In this document: positions 13,901 through 25,200 of the stretch, one piece after another
How the letters are laid out: the number at the start of each line of letters is the position of its first letter
How positions within the stretch are numbered: the stretch's first letter is position 1
From: Himantopus leucocephalus
Taxonomy: Eukaryota > Chordata > Aves > Charadriiformes > Recurvirostridae
NCBI GenBank assembly: GCA_003993805.1
Contig: RSEF01000031.1
Location: forward strand, 19,843,945 to 19,907,944
Length of the DNA stretch: 64,000 bases
Direction of reading: 5' to 3'
Translations under genes and position numbers: made by a program
The notes under the pieces: generated by a model
Databases searched by the model: none
The model's input: only the letters and a program-made list of their open reading frames with translations
Told to the model about the DNA's origin: nothing

Positions 13901-14283
13901 AATGGCACTCTGATGACAACTTGAGAATATGACTTTTCAGTAAGTTGTAGTAGTTTTGCTTAACTTTCCTTAGATGTGTTTGAATGTATAGTGCATGAAG
14001 TAAAAGTAATGTTGGGATTGAGAGAACAAATACTAAAAGTCAGAAAATTCTCCAACTTCAGGGTGCAATATTAATTTTTCTGTGCTCACCTTGCATGTTT
14101 TAGAGGAGTGGGCTAATAACAAACTGCCCTAGGCTTTCATTAGGACTGTGTGTACCATATGGTGAGAACACCTTGGGCGTTCCTAGGTGTATAGTCAGCC
14201 ATCTGAACCGTTCTCCTTATCTTAGTGAGGGTGTCAGAGCACATTTGAGACCAAATGGTTTCTAGACGTGCCTGCTTGAAGTT

Positions 14284-14525
14284 AGTTCTCTTTCTCCCCT
14301 TTGTTGCTCCCCACCCATCTCCCTGGCTATGGTTTTCTTGCTGGAGTTTTTCTCCTTGCTCCTTCCCCAGCCACTCCACCAGCTTCCACAGCTCTTCAGC
14401 CTCCCTCCCTCACCCATGTACCCACTCTAGTCCCTTCCCCGGTTTCTGTGACAACCTCACAGCTCCTGTGGGCTCCCCCATTCCCACCTTTAAGTTTTGT
14501 TGCCAAATCCAACAACAAAAAAAAA
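14284..14525 (+). repeat. Pyrimidine-rich tract ending in an A run
   Basis: For over 200 bases the plus strand is strongly C/T-rich, with many CTCC, CTTCC and CCCAC words. It ends in a short CAACAA sequence and a run of nine A (14517-14525). Open frames across it are low-complexity Pro/Ser/Thr and are explained by composition. It could be a decayed retrocopy with a poly(A) end or a simple polypurine-polypyrimidine block. I do not recognise a parent sequence. Confidence 0.45.
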
Positions 14526-17245
14526 GTGAGAATGAGAAATGAAATAAAACGTGAAACTTGGGGCAGAGTTGTGAATGCTTTGATGCTGATCGTGCAAAGT
14601 GTGAGCCCAACTGCATAAGCTGCCTTCTGCAGAGTGACTGGGAGTGTGTGCATCCGCTAATCCTGACTCTGCCTGCATGTGAGACTGTATTTATTTTCAC
14701 TACAGAGCTATTTCTCCTCCTCTTAGTCTCTTTTTTTATCTACCCCTACACAGTGAAGTAGCAGGAGCACTTTAAGCCTCGTAAGAGAACAGTGCCAAGA
14801 GAGTAACAGAGAGTAATGCTGGCTGGAGTGAGAGTGAACCAGTGACAAGAGAGAACATTAAAAGTTCACTATTTGTGATATATATTATGTTTTTTTTCAA
14901 TATCTGAGAGGCATTTGAAGAGGTAGAACATTAGGCCTTTACAGATGCAGCTCTAGAGAGATGTAAAACAGTGCACTCAAACAGGTAAAATGCTGCTGAA
15001 AATAGTTTTGAAAACATTGTAAGGGGAAATATTGAATCACCAGTCAAGGCCTCTTTTCTGTGATATGAACATTACTGCCATTATTGGTGACACTAAGTTA
15101 GTATTGGCCAACATGGCATAAACCTCGAGGATAAAATTAGCTGGAAGCCGTTTTAGAGATGCCACTCCAACTGCAGTTATTTTCTGGGAGTGTTACCTGC
15201 CTTCAGCTGTAGCTCTAAACCTGTTGGTTTTGCTACAAAACTCGGCAATGACCAAGTGGCGGTGGAAGAACTGAAGCATTCTACATACCTCCAATCTCTC
15301 TTCCCCAAACCTCCCTTCCCAACTCTTCTTCTCCTTGCCCAATAACAGAGGTGATTTGAAGACCATCTTATTTTTAGGTGGGACATCTTCCCATCTCTGC
15401 TTAAGAAATTAGTAGGCCTAGTGGTTTCTTTACCTCTGTTCTCACAACTAAAAGTGCCGGGAGGTGAAAGCTGTGAATTCAGCCTGTGCAGTTTGAGATG
15501 AATGCATAGGGTGGAAATGGAGAGAGCTGGTGCTTTCACTCATGGATGTAGTCACCTGCTTCTTGGCTTCCAGTGCTCCCACACAGCCAGTGATGTGGGG
15601 ATATCAGCAAACTGATAGCGCCAAATAATTCAGTGTCATGCTCTTGGGTCAGCATGATCCATTCTAAGGCAAGCACAGGGATAAACACATGTCATGCAGG
15701 TAATGGAAAACTTTAATCCAGGTGAGAAGTCCTCTCTCCATTCCTTTTCTGCTTACTTATACACTGTAATTTGCTTAGGCAATTACTGTGCAAATATAAA
15801 CCAGTGCTGCAAGTATTTGTATTTATGCAAAGAAACATGATACTAGGAAAAAAATATAACTGCCTATTGTAATAGTATGTTATGTGGCTTGCAAAAGCCT
15901 AAAAAGTGCAACAATAGGGTTTAAATTCCCTGTAAGAAACAGAACAAGGACGCCCAATCTTGTTGTCCCCTGACTGATTACAGTGTGTGCTGGGATGCAG
16001 CCAGGCACTGTGCACTCTGCAAGCCCTGGCAGACCACCAGGGTGGGTGAACTCAAATCCTTGGTTTGGCACTGCAGATAGATGCTTTCAATTTCTCCAGA
16101 ATGAACCGTTTGTGTACTTGGTCTTGAGAAGTCCATGGTCCCTGGACACCTTGCTCTGCATCCCACCATGTTTCTGGCAAAGCAGGACTCCAGGAGGGTA
16201 ACACCAAGTGGTGGAGTGAGAAATGTAGCAGTAAAATATTTTTGTTTGGGGCAATAAGTACGTGCTTGTTTTTCATATACACCAGATAGATCAATCTCAC
16301 TTGTTAATTTACTATGGTGATTGCACAGCTAGGTGGATGTTGGTGATCTTCTAAACTTGAAGGAACGTACAACTGTTTCTTAGATATATATAAAAGAAAG
16401 ACAAAAGGCACTGGGGCACTCTAGTACCGTAAGGTACGGAGCAACCTACGTGATTTGATATCCACGTTTCAACATCCAAAAGTGGAGTGGGCCTGGAATC
16501 TAGCGCAAACCAACCACCACCTGTTTATTAAATAGGAAATCTTTTTAATGATGAAGGGTCATAGGAAGGATGCCAAAAGTTCTTCCAACATTAGCTTGTG
16601 CACCAGTTCAAGACTAGCTTTGTGCACAATCAGCTTTTGCATCTTTTTTTATTTATTTTGCTTTATTTTATTTTACTTATAAAATTCCAGTTTCCTTACC
16701 AACAAATCTGGTGTTGAGCAGGAGAAAAAGGGGAATTATTCAGGCCTCCCTTCTTTGCTTCTGTTAGGAGAAAAAAGAAAATTCGAAAGCCAAACCTTAA
16801 TAGAATAATTTTATCTATTGTCCTTTGGATCTTCTCTCAGGGCTCCCCATGGCCTATCCCAAGTCAAGAACTTTTCTCTCTCTCAAAAAACCCAACTTTA
16901 AGAAGCTTCGCTGTGCATTAGGTGTCATGAAACTGTTTGATGGTTCACAAATGGAAATTATTTGGTGATTTAGACCAGATCTTGCTGCTGATATGTTGGT
17001 AAGCTCATACACCAAAACTGAATCTCTCTGTGTTAATATGATTCAGACCAGAACACCTGTATTTAAACAATGTATTTGTTAAGGGAATATTTAGGCTGGG
17101 TTTCATTTTTCAGTGATGCAGAGATAAGCAAACAATTTTTTTTCCTCTTAAAACACAGCATATTACCTTTTCTAATTAATTTGCAATGATGTTAGAAGAC
17201 GGTGCTTACGACACATAAGACAAGCATACCTGATTTTAAATGGGT

Positions 17246-17283
17246 GCTACTGCTAAGTAGCATCAGTGCCTGCAGTGCAGGCA
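17246..17283. repeat. Two adjacent short perfect inverted repeats
   Basis: GCTACT (17246-17251) pairs with AGTAGC (17256-17261) around a 4-base loop. A few bases on, TGCCTGCA (17267-17274) pairs with TGCAGGCA (17276-17283) around a single base. Both are perfect. They may be chance. Confidence 0.6.
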
Positions 17284-20200
17284 GAGCAGGAAGTACTGAA
17301 ATTGGGGAGAATTTAAATTCTGGGATGAATTTAACTCATTTTTGTTGCTCTTAAATACTAAAGAAACACTTCTCTCATCTCTACAGCTCTCATCTCTACT
17401 AGCTTTATACTTTTTTTTTTTTGGTTGTTTTTCTGTGAGGAGTGTTCTTCTAAAAATCTCTAACCGAAAGGAGAAGGAAGATACTTTTATTGCACAAGGA
17501 TGATTAACTTGCACGGGTTTGCAGATCTTTTCATACTTAGAGACCAAAGCAAAGGTGACAAGCCCAGGCTGGGCCGCTGGCTACATCCTGCAGCTCTTAC
17601 TCAAGCCAGACTCCAATCCACCCTGTCGTTATAGTGTGTTGTAGTATAACATAACCTGTGGGTCAAAATCAAATTTGAACTTCACAGACTGCACAAATAA
17701 ATACCGAAATGCCAGCTCCTACCCTGTCCTACAGACGTCCTACATTTATGACATGGTGAAACAGCTTTTAGTGAAGGGAGGGCGGAGGGGGGTAACTAAG
17801 GGGAAAACAACACGAGCAGGGTTTGCACAGCAGACAGGAGCCTTCTCACCTGCTTAGTTCCTATCAGCTGGCACAGTTATGTACTATCTGTTACAACTTC
17901 AACCACTGTAATTATAGGTTCGGTTACGATTTGTTTGCATTATTTACAATGTTCCAAACCCTCAGCTGGCCCCCCCAGAAGGTGTGTATTTTTGGCAAAA
18001 TTTTCAGCATATTTGTGCAACTTTTAGCAAAGTTTGAACGAAGTAAGGCTGAAATTAAACTGTTCAGCATGCTCCTTTTAAAAAATCCTTAGGATGGCTA
18101 TGGTATGCATCGGAGTTGCTTGTTGATTTTAATGCCTTGATGCCAGCGTAGCTCTGGGACTCACCCTGTGAGTGCTTTAGGCACATGGACAGTCGTTTGG
18201 TGGGTTGCACAGCACCCAGCCTGCTGGGAGACGTGCCGGGCAAGCACCGGTGCTGAGGGGTGTGTGTAACAGACAACTGGAAAGGAGCGGTGTCGGTTCC
18301 ATCTCAGCCAGCTGGCATGCGAGATCCAGACCGTGTGTGCCTTCACTGGATGTCTTGTGCAAATTCACACCACCCAGAGCGTTTCTGCTCATGCTCTTCT
18401 TTCCCGGCATCCTTGCTTCTCCTCGGTGCCCACCCTACTGCAGGACCAGGGGCGGGTTACACTGCAGTTGGCACTTTCCCCTCTAAATTGTGTTTAGCCT
18501 TTTTGTACTTGGGCAAAACCCTTGACTAGTGCTTGAGGTCTCCCCACTTCTTTCAGCTAAGACTGAACAGATTCTTTAAATACTAAAGCTGCACTTTGGG
18601 TTTTCCAAGTTCTAAAAAGGACACTAAAATGATGTTAAACTTGCCTTGCTGCTGTTCCTAAATATACTGCTCTGTCCCATCTCTGTTTGTCTGGCTTGAA
18701 TAGTGAGAGCAGACCGGTTTCACTTGCAGGTTCTCACTGATGAGCACATCATTTTCTTCTTTCCAGAGCAGCGGTATTTTTTCCATTGTTACAATTGTTA
18801 GATTCACCTCATTGTCCTTCTTTCACCCTTTCTAGCATTAAAAATAACAATAAACCTGAAATGTGTCAGTGAAGCACAGTCTGTTCCTCCGTTGTCTCAT
18901 CAGAGAACTGGGTCACAGTTTAGATCATGATATCAAAAGTAAGGAAATACAGAAATGGATTTGATGCTTTTAATGATCTCCTGGTTTTATTAAATGTTTT
19001 TCTCCATTTTTCATGGTAAGTCATAGGTATTCCAGCATCATTTTCCACACTTTTACACATTTACTGGGTCTGAAGACTATTGTTTTATTAATATGACTGA
19101 TACTGATGAAATAGAAATGTGGAACTTGTGCATGGTATAGAACTGGAAGTGGTACACAAAACTGGCATGGAGATATTGTATATTTATTTAATGAATTTTT
19201 GTTTTGATTCTGATAACATCTTGTAAAAAATCAGGGCTAATGCAGTTCTCATGAAATTTTCCACAAATTATCTTGAGGCAAGTATGGAGTAATTGGATGT
19301 TGAAAAAGTGTACTGCAGAAACAGCTCTAGACAAGTACAGTCCACATTACTCAGGAAGTTGTAACATGTAAATACATAAAGTGCATCTTTGAAATATAAT
19401 GATACATAAATTCCTAGTCTAAGCATCATCAACACAAGGACATTTATTGGTGTGGGTGGAAACATTTTGGAGATAGGGAGCTTGTTTCTTTTTCTCTTTG
19501 TTTTGTTAAAGTGAAATATGGCACCAAAAATGCAATGGGGAGCCGGTCTCAGCTTGGAGAAATCCAGGATGTCCTCAGCCTTGTCAATGGACTTGTCAAT
19601 AGTTTTCTCCTGTTGAGTCTGGCTGGAAAACAACAACTTTGTCTATGAAAAGCCTCAAAATATCTTTTATTTCTATATTAGCACCAGATAATTCCTTTCA
19701 CATGTTAAAGAGAAAGTGCAAACCTGCACTTTCCAATGAAAGGAGAAAAGAGAAGCGAGATGATGCCGCAATGACCGGTTCTGCAGAAGCGCTGGTATTT
19801 CCAGACACGGAGGAGGAAGAACGGAATAAGCCTAGCTGGCCCACGGGGGCTTCAGCCTCGGCACCCCCCTGCGAGGCTAGAGCGGGCAGCTGGAGCCTCT
19901 CTCCTGCAGCCCAGCCCAGGCAGCTCTTAGTTTTCTAAAGTGGAGTATCTCTAGGAGGAAAGCAAGAAGGACAGAGTGCGGCTCTGCGGTCGGGACATTG
20001 GCTGGGGAGGTGGGAGAACCTTTTTGATCCTGATGCATCCAACTGGCACGGGGGCATCCCCTTCCTTCTCATCTAGCAAAATCCGCCCTGGCCTGGGGAC
20101 GCCGTTCACATTTCTGTGGTGTTGCTGTTGTCAAAACTGCGACATTCCTGGGAAACATTCGGTTTAACTGTTATTTTTAGATGGAAAAAAGCTTTCCTGA

Positions 20201-21839
20201 AAAGTGTTTCCGCCTGCTGTGCTGAACACAGTCGTTTTGGAGTTCATGGCAGCCGTTATTTGTGAGACCCTCGCCCTGGCCTGGTACCCTGCTACTTTAA
20301 TTGAGGAAAACAGTAAGACAAAACTGAGGGGGCTGTTATGAATTATTTGAGCCCTCCAAGCTGCCGTTCACTTAAAAATCAGACCCCTTCTAAGCCCTCA
20401 TCCATACATAACCTAACTAAAAGCTACTCAGGTTGGTTATTGCATAAAAGAGAGACACAAAGTTATATTAGACTTTGGTGTGAATATTTGCATATATACT
20501 CCCATTTGCATGTACACCACACATACACAAAAATAGCAGCGGGGGTTTTAGCACTGTCGGGGAACATTTGCACTTTCCTCAGGGCAACACACGATATGCT
20601 ACAACACATACACTGGCTTATCGGGAGTTACTCCACTACATAAATCACAACACCGACCTACCGCTACAGTAAGCAGCTTTCCATAAGGCAATGCAGAGTA
20701 CCCGCATCAGGATCAAGGTTGCCAGCTAATCAAAAAAGCAGTTGTTTGCCAAAAAAAATGGCATTTTCTCTTCAAACTTCTCAGCGTTGGTAATGCTGAC
20801 GACGTGTCTGTCAGATTTACGGGAAGAGGGATCTTCCAACACTTGCCTATGGGCATTTTTATACAGACAAAAAGTGTTCTTTTGGTTTCTTTTTTAAAAA
20901 ATGAAACAGAAGCATACAACAAATGACTATCATAATTTAAAATATCGCTGTCTTTGTAACAATGCAGAGCAAAGCCTGCTGATGCCTCGACTGCTCTGAC
21001 AGAAGCCTATCCAGCTAGGAGAGGACCTCCGATGAAAAAAGAGGATAGGAAAGGTGTCCCTTTCCATTAGACACCAGCTTGTCAGGAATCCTTTCTCCCA
21101 CCGGTGCAGCACTAGGACTGAGTGGGGCACTGCCGCTCGCAAGCCAGCCTGAATCTGGGGGCTTTGCAGATGTGGGCTGACCTCCCACCTCCTCTGCCGA
21201 GCACGGCACTGCTCCGGAAAGGAGGGCTGGCAGGAAAAGAGGGGCAATTTAGCCTTCTGTAAGACCCTTTTTACAGAATTGCTTGGTAATGGCAGAAAAT
21301 ACATTCTGATGCAGTATTTACGTTGTTAATTGGATTTATCTGGGAAAATAACTTTGGATTTGGCTTGACAAGGTTTGAATTGCAAAACAGGCTTTGCAAC
21401 TATATTAATCAAAGTCAGCCTGCTATGAGGATGACAGCCTGTTTTGCCACAGTGGGGCTTTTTTGTCGATAGACTCAAGTGCCAAAATAAGCAGAAATGA
21501 TGCGCTTATTCTCCAGGGGCAAGTATAGGCCAGCGTGTTTTCAGTTCACCATTTGAAGGCCTACCCACAAAATGATATAGGTGTAGGCCCCGTCAGAATC
21601 TCCTTGGAGCAGAGAGGACAGCACGGGAACTCTTGCCACCTGGGTCCGTGGAGCAGACAGCCGTTCCCTCCAGCTGCAGCTCACCCGCACGGGAAAGCTC
21701 AGTTTAGACACAGCATCTGCAGGTTGGCAACGTGGCTCCTTCGTTCACTGGCCTTTTCAGAGGCTGGCCAACGAGCCTGAACCACCACAACCCCCGTAGC
21801 TTGCGATCCATGACCAAAACTGAAATACGCCTAGAGTGG

Positions 21840-21970
21840 GGACGTTTGCTCATGGCTTGCTGGTGCTGCCCGGCCCTGCAGGAGACCCCCGGCGGCTGCG
21901 CGCTGCTCTCCGTCCCAGTGCCCCGCGCCAGGGCCAGGGAATCGCTCTGGCAGCCATTTCGCCCCTGTCT
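21840..21970. promoter_or_regulatory. Small CpG-rich patch
   Basis: Between about 21865 and 21960 there is a cluster of CG dinucleotides in a C/G-rich context (CCCGGCGGCTGCGCGCTG and CCCCGCGCC), unlike the AT-rich flanks. It is too short for a convincing CpG island. No TATA box, splice donor or coding start could be tied to it. It may be a regulatory patch or a GC-rich repeat remnant next to the following CR1. Confidence 0.3.
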
Positions 21971-22013
21971 GAAGGGCTCTGCGTGTCTCCCTCCACTACA
22001 TGCTTGGGAATCT

Positions 22014-22230
22014 TAGAATCATGGAATCAGTTTGGTTGGAAGAGACCTTTAAGATCACTGAGCCCAGCCACTAACCTAACACTGCCAAGTCCACCCCTAA
22101 ACCATGGCCCTCAGCACCACATCTACACAACTTTTAAATACCTCCAGGGATGGTGACTCCACCATTTCCATGGGCAGCCTCTTCCAATGCTTGACAACCC
22201 TTTCAGCGAAGAAATTTGTCCTTATATCCA
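22014..22230 (-). mobile_element. CR1 LINE 3'-end fragment (minus strand)
   Basis: The left edge carries the CR1 terminal motif in reverse (TAGAATCATGGAATCA). It is followed by the characteristic complement of the CR1 3' region: GGTTGGAAGAGACC-TTTAAGATCA, CCTAACACTGCCAAGTCCA, CCTCCAGGGATGGTGACTC and TTCCAATGCTTGACAACC. From knowledge of avian CR1 this is the last couple of hundred bases of the element, truncated at its 5' end as usual. Similarity fades after about 22230. There is no open reverse transcriptase frame, so the copy is dead. Confidence 0.93.
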
Positions 22231-25200
22231 TGCCCATGATGCGCCAGGTCTGCTCCTGTGCTAGGAAAGTACGTAATACTGTCTCTACTTACCACATTAC
22301 AATGGAGAGCTGGGGAGATGGAGCCTGTGAGCACCCCTGTAGGAGGTAACGGGGCCCACCCCCAGTAGAAAAAAATCAGATAACACTGCTCTAAAACAAT
22401 AATAAGCCCTTATGTAAGCACTTTTGATGTGAATATTCACAGACAAGAAAAGGTCTTTGCCAAGGTCCTGTCCTGAACCCCTTAATTAAAGCAGTAGTCC
22501 ATTACTTGCCTAAATACGTACCACTCCTGTGAAGAAAGTGGTGTATTATTTAGCCCTAAACAAATTAGGCTATGCTAAGCAGATTGACAGGTGAGAAGAC
22601 CATTAAAAGATGAAAAGGGATCACAGACTCTGTTTTGTTTTGAATGTTTGTTTGATTATTCTTTACAACAGTACAGCGTGGAAGACATTCACATTTTGTT
22701 TTTATCAAAAGTAATCCAACCCTCTTCTAGCTTTCATTTTAGAAGGCTAAATAAGCTGACTTATGGAAATGTCTTTGATTTACAGCTTTCTCTCTGACAG
22801 CGGTTGCCGTACGTTCCCGGGACACACTGCCTCTGGAAGGCCTGTGTCCCCCCAGCACCCCAGCCTGCTCGCTTTGCCGAGTTCCTCCTCTGGTGCAGAT
22901 ACATCTGAGATCATCTGGAAAGCTTCTCTCGCTGAACCCAATAGCCTTCTGGGAGACATCTGTGCCACTTCAGGCTAAGCTGGGTAAGCAGCAGCTAGAA
23001 AACAAAACCTCCTTGAGAAGCATTAGGTGCATTGGCGGCAATGTAAAATAAAAATCGGAGAGGGAGCACGATCATTTCTATTTAAATCATGGTTGCAGTT
23101 CCTCATAATTTTCTGCCTAAAGGCGCATTTTAAAAAAGTTCAGGCAAAACTTTTTTTCTGCAGAATCAGCTATAAGGCCTCAATGCTGGGGTAGAAATAG
23201 AGAAGTCTGCACTCAGCCCGATAGCTGAGTGCCTCTGCACATCCCTATAAATTTTCGGTTTACCTTCAGCTGAATGCAAAGTCTTTGAAAACAGGATTTA
23301 TGCATCGTCATTGATGATTGTTCGTAAGAGCATTTGCCAACAACTGCTAAAAGATCTGCGCTCTGCTTTTACCTCGTTTATCTGCACTCAGGTGTTTAGA
23401 GCTCTCAAGCCAGACAGGTCCTACATCCAGATATCTTTGCCAAAAAGCACGACTTAGAGAAAAAGTAGTGTTCTTTTTTTCCCCCCTTTTTCAAATTTTG
23501 TCCTTCAGTTCAGTAAAGAGCAGGGATGTTACTAGCTGGTGGTAGTACATTACCTTTCCTTTGTCATCACTGACTGCTCACATGCTGTCAGCTTCCACCA
23601 GAGTCCCACGGTACCATATTTTGAAAGCTGAAGTGTTTTTGATGAAGAGGACTTTATAAATATATTTAATAGCTTATTCTAATTAGGTGAGAAACAATGT
23701 ATCAGATCACTTGTTTCACTAAGGTTTGAGCCTCAGAAGCAACTTGGTCAATGACATATGAACATAAGCTTTGGTTTCTACAGAAGCTGACAAACCAAGT
23801 CTAAATTAATGGGAACAAAATAGATATTTACCTACTTTTCTTTCTATAGAGTTACTTTCTGTAATTGTTTGGGCTTTGTTTCAGGCACTTTCTCTGGTAA
23901 TGAATACTGTCAAGGATGCAATGATAGAGAGTGAGGAACTCTTTCACAGCAAATACTAGTGGTGCTTTTTTACATCTTCCAGGCATATCATTTACTGAAG
24001 GCAGGATTTCAGATTAAAATATAAATTTGGGTACTTAAGGCAATATAAGTAAAAAGCCCTTCAAGGTAACTAAAAGACTGCTTTTTCATTATAGCTTTAT
24101 TATCATAGTTTTATTAAGATAATTCTCAGCAAAATTAATTTTCTTCCAAGAAAGAGAACATTGAATTAAAAGAAAAGTAATTCTGAATCGTGTGCTAAGA
24201 TAGCCAGTAGTGGTTAAATTTAATCAGTAAGCATTGCATCTAATGAGTCCACTTGCGGAGCTACCCAATTAATGTATCCTTGTTATGGTTAAGTTAGTCT
24301 GACTTAAATGCATACTACCAAGAAGGAACTAGCTATTTCATCAGCTCTGTTAAAACACTAGGTTTTTTAACCGGTTACTACCTAAAGCTGCTACATAATA
24401 ATGAAAATATATCCGTCAGTAAAGTCAGGAACTTGATATCAAAGACTAAGAGATCTGTTTTACTACAAGTACCCAAACAGCACATAATTTCTCTTAAACA
24501 ATTACAAGCAAATTTTCTTTGGTTTATCCTAACTAATTTTTTTTTAAAACAAAACAAATAAAAAGGAAGGAAAAAACACTTGTGTGAGTGACTCTGACAA
24601 ACTGACACTAAAGAAATCTTCTTAATTTAACATTGTTCAATGGGTTAAGTGGCAAAGCAGCTTTGAAACCAGAGTGAGAGAAACAGAAATTTTAAAAATG
24701 CTGTAAGCTTTAAATAAAACATAAAAACATTTTGTGTGTATGTGTGTGGGGGGAGGACCATTACATCTAAGTTGGTGTTTGATATGTGGCATATAATTAC
24801 AGGAAGTTTGTAGAAGGTGCCATGATACCTGTCAATTATGAGCAGGCAGAAAATGCAGATAACATACATAATTCATCAGCATACTGCCCTTTGTTGTTAA
24901 GCTGACTGATTTAGCTCTGTAGCATAACTGCTTATTCAAAACAAGACATTTAAATTCAAATGAAATACTGTTACCTCTTCAAAATGGGTTCAGTTATTAT
25001 ACTGATTCAGATGCATATATATGCATTGCTAAATGTTAGCAAGGAAGACTTCAACTACACAAATTTATATGTGCACACAAATCTGTTGTATTACGAGGAA
25101 CAAAAGAGGTATTATCAATATCAGTCAGCCCTAATATTCTTGCATGATAGAATCTGTTCACCAGGTTGACTTTTAAAAGAAAACATTTAACAATTAAAAT

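Larger units (their letters stand above)
1..22013. other. Non-coding region without a recognisable gene
   Basis: I looked for coding exons on both strands and found none I could support. Open frames here are short, mutually overlapping and unlike any protein I know. The longest is 139 codons, which is about what chance gives in this much sequence. Homopolymer runs of nine or more are mostly T on the plus strand (around 1342, 4327 and 17411), with one A run at 14517-14525. The smaller structures inside this block are listed separately: a palindrome, tandem duplications, a pyrimidine tract and CpG-richer patches. The block could be intergenic or a large intron. Confidence 0.6.
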
